Assembly (NCBI GenBank): GCA_002868985.1
Contig: PKTV01000106.1
Coordinates: forward strand, 1 to 10,932
Direction of reading: 5' to 3'
Origin: Desulfobacteraceae bacterium
Lineage (GTDB): Bacteria > Desulfobacterota > Desulfobacteria > Desulfobacterales > UBA11574
DNA: 10,932 nt
Position numbers and translations under genes: made by a program. The notes beneath the pieces were generated by a model. That model saw only the letters and a list, made by a program, of their open reading frames with translations, was not told the DNA's origin and made no database searches. Numbering within the stretch: position 1 is the first letter of the stretch; every line of letters begins with the position of its first letter. Shown here piece by piece: positions 8,201 to 10,932 of the stretch.

Positions 8201-8250
8201 CCAAGGCGTTTATGGTCAACGTGGACAAACTCGGGAAAAGGAGGGCGTAA
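5215..8250 (+). CDS. fdhA: Formate dehydrogenase alpha subunit, selenocysteine-containing (TGA read-through at codon 190)
   Basis: This is the catalytic subunit of a molybdopterin (Mo or W) formate dehydrogenase that oxidises formate to CO2 in the periplasm. The full product is 1011 residues, close to E. coli FdnG. It would be wrongly split at the in-frame TGA at 5782-5784, where the context HQARI-U-HSATVAAL and then FGRGAMTNHW is the family's selenocysteine active site, with the catalytic His next to it. The N-terminus has a Tat signal (RR at 5-6 in TRREFLKW, a hydrophobic stretch to about 36). Cys50, Cys53, Cys57 and Cys86 bind a [4Fe-4S] cluster, and Lys88 is the conserved electron-relay lysine. 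The C-terminal ~150 residues form the molybdopterin-dinucleotide binding domain, including MSNELGKLKGINNGD. AAAGGAGG at 5203-5210 fixes the start. fdhB follows after three bases. The metal (Mo or W) cannot be told from sequence. Confidence 0.96.
5782..5784 (+). other. In-frame TGA encoding selenocysteine (Sec190)
   Basis: The TGA interrupts an otherwise continuous fdhA frame at exactly the position of the catalytic Sec/Cys in this family. The sequence downstream (HSATVAALAESFGRGAMTNH) is collinear with known selenocysteine formate dehydrogenases. The host must therefore have the SelA/SelB/SelC/SelD machinery, which is not in this window. Confidence 0.95.
5791..5818 (+). promoter_or_regulatory. 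SECIS-like hairpin downstream of the Sec codon
   Basis: CGACT (5792-5796) pairs with AGTCG (5813-5817). After a bulged G at 5797, TTGC (5798-5801) pairs with GCAG (5809-5812), leaving the seven-base loop GGCTCTG (5802-5808). The loop lies about 17 bases after the TGA. Position, bulge and GG-start loop resemble the bacterial fdhF SECIS that binds SelB. The fold was found by eye and its energy was not computed. Confidence 0.75.
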
Positions 8251-8253
8251 ACC

Positions 8254-8904
8254 ATGGCTGGTAAATTTTTCTTTATAGACACGACCCGTTGCACGGCCTG
8301 CCGCGGCTGTCAAACCGCCTGCAAGCAATATAAAAAGCACGGTGTCACCAAAACAAAGCAATATGGCACGTACCAGAATCCACCGGACCTGGACGGCAAC
8401 ACGTTCCGCCTGGTGCGTTTTATGGAGCACCCCGCTAAGACCAACTCTATGGTCTGGTACTTTTTCACTGAGGCCTGCCGTCACTGTTTGAAACCACCGT
8501 GTAAAAAGAAAGCGGATCAGATCTTAAAGGATGCGATCATCGTTAAAGACTACGGTGCTGTCCTATATACCAAGAAAACCAAAGATCTGGAAAAAAGCTT
8601 CAAGGCAATCAAACAAGCCTGTCCGTGGAGTATTCCCACATGGAGCAAAGAGGAAGACCAAATTGTCAAGTGCAATATGTGCTACGATCGCGTAGAGGCC
8701 GGGCTTCCGACGGCCTGCTCCAAAGCCTGCCCCACCGGGGCACTCAACTTTGGTGAAGAGGCGGAAATGAAAAAACTTGCCAACGAACACTTGAAAGCAG
8801 CCAAGAAAAAATTCGGTGGCAAGGGTGAAATTCTAGACCTCGAAGACGTTCGGGCCTTATATCTAATTATAGACGAACAGATGAAATATCGCCCGGTGGC
8901 ATAA
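8254..8904 (+). CDS. fdhB: Formate dehydrogenase beta subunit, iron-sulfur
   Basis: This 216-residue ferredoxin-like subunit takes electrons from FdhA. It has exactly twelve cysteines: 13, 16, 19, 23; 75, 78, 83; 123; 140, 143; 155, 159. That is enough for three [4Fe-4S] clusters, arranged in the split pattern of this family, with CPTGA at 159-163. It agrees with the soluble FdhAB enzymes of sulfate reducers and has fewer clusters than the four in membrane-bound FdnH/FdoH. There is no C-terminal membrane helix and no signal peptide, so export would be by riding with the Tat signal of FdhA. AAGGAGGG spans the end of fdhA, and the ATG lies three bases after its stop codon, so the two genes are tightly coupled. 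No gamma (cytochrome b) subunit gene follows. Confidence 0.94.
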   Translation: MAGKFFFIDTTRCTACRGCQTACKQYKKHGVTKTKQYGTYQNPPDLDGNTFRLVRFMEHPAKTNSMVWYFFTEACRHCLKPPCKKKADQILKDAIIVKDYGAVLYTKKTKDLEKSFKAIKQACPWSIPTWSKEEDQIVKCNMCYDRVEAGLPTACSKACPTGALNFGEEAEMKKLANEHLKAAKKKFGGKGEILDLEDVRALYLIIDEQMKYRPVA

Positions 8905-8910
8905 TCCAAC

Positions 8911-8940
8911 CCGGGGGCTTCGTTAATGCGAAGCCCCCGG
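8911..8940 (+). terminator. Strong GC hairpin between fdhB and fdhE
   Basis: A perfect 12-bp stem, CCGGGGGCTTCG (8911-8922) with its complement (8929-8940), encloses the loop TTAATG. It starts six bases after the fdhB stop codon. Only a short ATTTTAT follows, so it may terminate partially. Its 3' arm ends five bases before the first possible fdhE ATG (8946) and contains the only GGA that could serve as its ribosome site, so it could also block fdhE translation. Confidence 0.75.
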
Positions 8941-8945
8941 ATTTT

Positions 8946-9869
8946 ATGGAGCGACGTGAACTCGAACCTTTTTATTTACGATCACTATCAAAAAAGTGGG
9001 ACTCATTCATGACACACTCCCTGGAAGACATCAACGCCAAGGTCAAGGCGATTGCAGCACGTAATCCGGTCTATACCGAAATCTCTCAATGGGTGGGAGA
9101 CCTTTTATCCACGACTGTTGAGGCTTCAAAGAACTTTGGTCCCTCAGACTTGAAACTTGACGTTGATCCTTTACCGGAGGCTTGGTACCAGGGAAAATCT
9201 CTTTTAAATCCGGAAGAATTGTCTCTGGACTGGGAAAAAATATCGGCCCTGTATGAACGCCTGGTGGAATTGGTGAAAAAAAGAGAAGACGGACATCGAC
9301 AGGCAGAAGGCCTGCTGAAAGCCATTGAAGAAAAGCGTAACGGAGCTCCCGTAGTGATGAAGGCGGTTCTAACGTCCAACTTCGAAGCTATCGAAGCTTC
9401 AGCCAAAGCATTGAACGTCGATTCCCCGGTACTGGCATTGCTGCTTCGCTTGTCTTTGCGACCTTCCCTTTTGATCATCGCACAAGCCGTTCTCAAGCAT
9501 TTGGATTTAAGTCGCTGGCATCACGGCCACTGCCCGGTTTGCGGTTCGGCACCCGGGCTGAGCGATCTTTCCGGTGAGGGGGGCAAACGAAGGCTTCACT
9601 GCTCATTGTGTGAAACTGTGTGGTCTTATCCGCGCCTTCGATGCCCCTTTTGTGAAAATGACAATAGAGAAGAACTGAGTTATTTGCGGGCAAAAAATGA
9701 GGAATACCTCCGAGTGGATCTATGTGGTCGTTGTAATAATCATCTTAAGACCCTGGATTTAAGAGAAATCTCAGGGCCGATTATTCTACCGCTGGACGAT
9801 GTGGCCACATGGCATCTGGATATCATTGCCGGCCAAAACCTGGAAGATAAGGGCAATGCTTTATCTTGA
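8946..9869 (+). CDS. fdhE: Formate dehydrogenase accessory protein FdhE
   Basis: FdhE is a cytoplasmic rubredoxin-like factor needed for maturation of Tat-exported formate dehydrogenases. It binds the catalytic subunit before export. Counting from 8946 the protein has 307 residues, about the length of E. coli FdhE. The first two-thirds is mainly helical. The C-terminal part carries four CxxC motifs: CPVCG (196-200), CSLC (219-222), CPFC (233-236) and CGRC (260-263), the family signature, with LHCSLCETVWSYPRLRC particularly diagnostic. The start is uncertain. ATG 8946 lies against the upstream hairpin with little ribosome-binding sequence, while the in-frame ATG at 9009 would give 286 residues but also lacks a clear site. 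Its place after fdhAB fits its role. Confidence 0.92.
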   Translation: MERRELEPFYLRSLSKKWDSFMTHSLEDINAKVKAIAARNPVYTEISQWVGDLLSTTVEASKNFGPSDLKLDVDPLPEAWYQGKSLLNPEELSLDWEKISALYERLVELVKKREDGHRQAEGLLKAIEEKRNGAPVVMKAVLTSNFEAIEASAKALNVDSPVLALLLRLSLRPSLLIIAQAVLKHLDLSRWHHGHCPVCGSAPGLSDLSGEGGKRRLHCSLCETVWSYPRLRCPFCENDNREELSYLRAKNEEYLRVDLCGRCNNHLKTLDLREISGPIILPLDDVATWHLDIIAGQNLEDKGNALS

Positions 9870-9886
9870 GCCACTTAGGGCTCAAG
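9865..9886 (+). terminator. Terminator-like hairpin at the end of fdhE
   Basis: CTTGAGCC (9865-9872) pairs perfectly with GGCTCAAG (9879-9886) around a six-base loop. The left arm includes the fdhE stop codon. A-rich and then T-rich sequence (TAATTTTGTATTTT) follows, so it probably ends the fdh transcript, though the T run is interrupted. Confidence 0.6.
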
Positions 9887-10037
9887 AAGAAATAATTTTG
9901 TATTTTGAAGCGTCGAGATGGCCGCGGATATTATGTTTTTTCTGTAACACTTTAGATTGTTGAAAATTATATTGTTTCAAAGAATTTAACTGTTTCTTTT
10001 TTTAATTTAATATCGAAAACAGGCAAGGATAACAATT

Positions 10038-10932
10038 ATGGCGAAGGGAAAATCGTTACGAATAGGGGCTGGAATCTCTGTTGCGATTATCATCTTGTTA
10101 ATCGGCTTTATGGGTGCTTTGGATGTTACAGCACTGTCAAAAACCCCTGTCGATACTCAGTCAATTGAGTTTAGGTCGGATATCGTCACTTTTGATAATA
10201 TGGAGGCGTTTGGAAAACTTGAAAAGACCAAAGCGGTATTTTTGCATGACCAGCATACCGATACCCTGGAAAAGAAAAATAAAGACTGTTTGGCCTGCCA
10301 TAAGACTGAAAACGGACGCATGTCTCCTAAATTCATGCGGCTTAAAGATGTCAGTCGAGAAGAATTAACGAAAATCTACTGTGACAATTGCACCAAATGC
10401 CATACTGACACTATTTCAGCCGGAGAAAAGGCAGGCCCTGTTAAATGTGATGAGTGTCACAAGGAAAGACCTTTGATCCAATCTTCAAGGGTCCCCATGG
10501 GGTTCGACAAATCCCTCCATTTTCGACATTACCGTGCCCAGAAGAACAAATGTGATCGCTGCCACCACGAATATGACAAGAAAAACCGGAAGCTGTTCTA
10601 TGCCAAGGGGAAAGAAGGCACCTGCCGGTATTGTCATAAAGAAAAGCCGGAAGGTGACGATACGGAAAAAGTGATCTCCATGCGGTTTGCTTCCCATCTT
10701 GCCTGTATCGATTGTCATCAAAAGACTCAAGCGAAACAGATGGATGCAGGCCCGCTTCGGTGCGCCGGATGCCATGATGCCCAAGAGCAACTGAAGATCG
10801 AAAAGGTGAAAAATGTCCCACGACTAAAGAGGGGGCAACCGGATAATACCATAATCAAAACCGGCGACAAAAAGGGGCTCATCGCCAGGATGAACCAGGT
10901 ACCCTTCAGCCATAAGAGCCACGAAGAATACA
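10038..10932 (+). CDS. hmcA: High-molecular-weight multiheme cytochrome c, HmcA-like (5' part)
   Basis: HmcA is the 16-heme periplasmic cytochrome of the Hmc transmembrane redox complex of sulfate reducers. The frame starts at ATG 10038 behind AAGGAT and is still open at the window edge; 298 residues are visible of roughly 545 in the Desulfovibrio protein. The signal peptide has basic residues, a hydrophobic stretch at 9-28 and a likely cut after Ala32. Heme sites CxxCH lie at 84, 118, 137, 172, 196, 223 and 242. The first three form an incomplete c3 module and the next four a complete one, as in HmcA. Stretches such as FLHDQHT, SPKFMRLKDV, MGFDKSLHFRH, VPRLKRGQPD and VPFSHKSHEE match the Desulfovibrio HmcA sequence as I remember it, in the same order. 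A further module begins at about 287. It probably starts a separate operon after the fdhE terminator, with hmcB onward beyond the window. Confidence 0.88.
   Translation, partial: MAKGKSLRIGAGISVAIIILLIGFMGALDVTALSKTPVDTQSIEFRSDIVTFDNMEAFGKLEKTKAVFLHDQHTDTLEKKNKDCLACHKTENGRMSPKFMRLKDVSREELTKIYCDNCTKCHTDTISAGEKAGPVKCDECHKERPLIQSSRVPMGFDKSLHFRHYRAQKNKCDRCHHEYDKKNRKLFYAKGKEGTCRYCHKEKPEGDDTEKVISMRFASHLACIDCHQKTQAKQMDAGPLRCAGCHDAQEQLKIEKVKNVPRLKRGQPDNTIIKTGDKKGLIARMNQVPFSHKSHEEY

Noticed and set aside
5833..8250. An independent 805-residue molybdopterin oxidoreductase starting at ATG 5833
   Set aside because: It lacks the Tat signal, the [4Fe-4S] cysteines and the active-site residue, all of which lie in frame upstream across the TGA. 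It is the C-terminal part of fdhA.
10114..10368. An 84-codon plus-strand frame in the cytochrome region
   Set aside because: It is in a different frame from the heme-motif-bearing hmcA sequence, which starts at 10038 and stays open to the window end.

Overview
The window looks like chromosomal DNA from a sulfate-reducing member of the Desulfobacterota, probably Desulfobacterales-like. Three things point there: a periplasmic selenocysteine formate dehydrogenase of the soluble FdhAB kind, a tetraheme cytochrome c3-family protein, and the start of an HmcA-type high-molecular-weight cytochrome. The lineage is inferred from gene content; no rRNA or other marker gene is present. All recognised genes are on the + strand.

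Left part (1-4015), housekeeping: the 3' part of a PLP-dependent aminotransferase, the ribosome-assembly GTPase engB, then a tight cluster of the GTPase era, a RimK-like ATP-grasp protein (stop and start codons overlap) and a small HNH nuclease-like protein. Two copies of a GGAAT-rich inverted repeat flank engB.

Middle (4013-4585), non-coding: a 175-bp element bounded by imperfect inverted repeats, whose left end supplies the stop codon of the HNH gene. It is followed by an AT-rich stretch with a possible promoter and two tandem 15-bp repeats, upstream of the tetraheme cytochrome gene.

Right part (4586-10932), a formate and electron-transfer region: tetraheme cytochrome, fdhA (one gene read through an in-frame TGA as selenocysteine, with a SECIS-like hairpin just after it), fdhB (three [4Fe-4S] clusters, no membrane anchor), a strong hairpin, fdhE (assembly factor), another terminator-like hairpin, and hmcA, which runs off the right edge with seven heme sites visible.

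Inferred working model: FdhAB is exported by the Tat pathway and oxidises formate in the periplasm. With no membrane subunit, it passes electrons to soluble cytochrome c3-type carriers (the 4586-4978 product is a candidate) and then to the membrane-linked Hmc complex, whose other subunits would lie beyond the window. FdhE matures the enzyme in the cytoplasm. The families are known. The points most worth a second look are the gene arrangement, the repeat elements and the hairpin that abuts the fdhE start.
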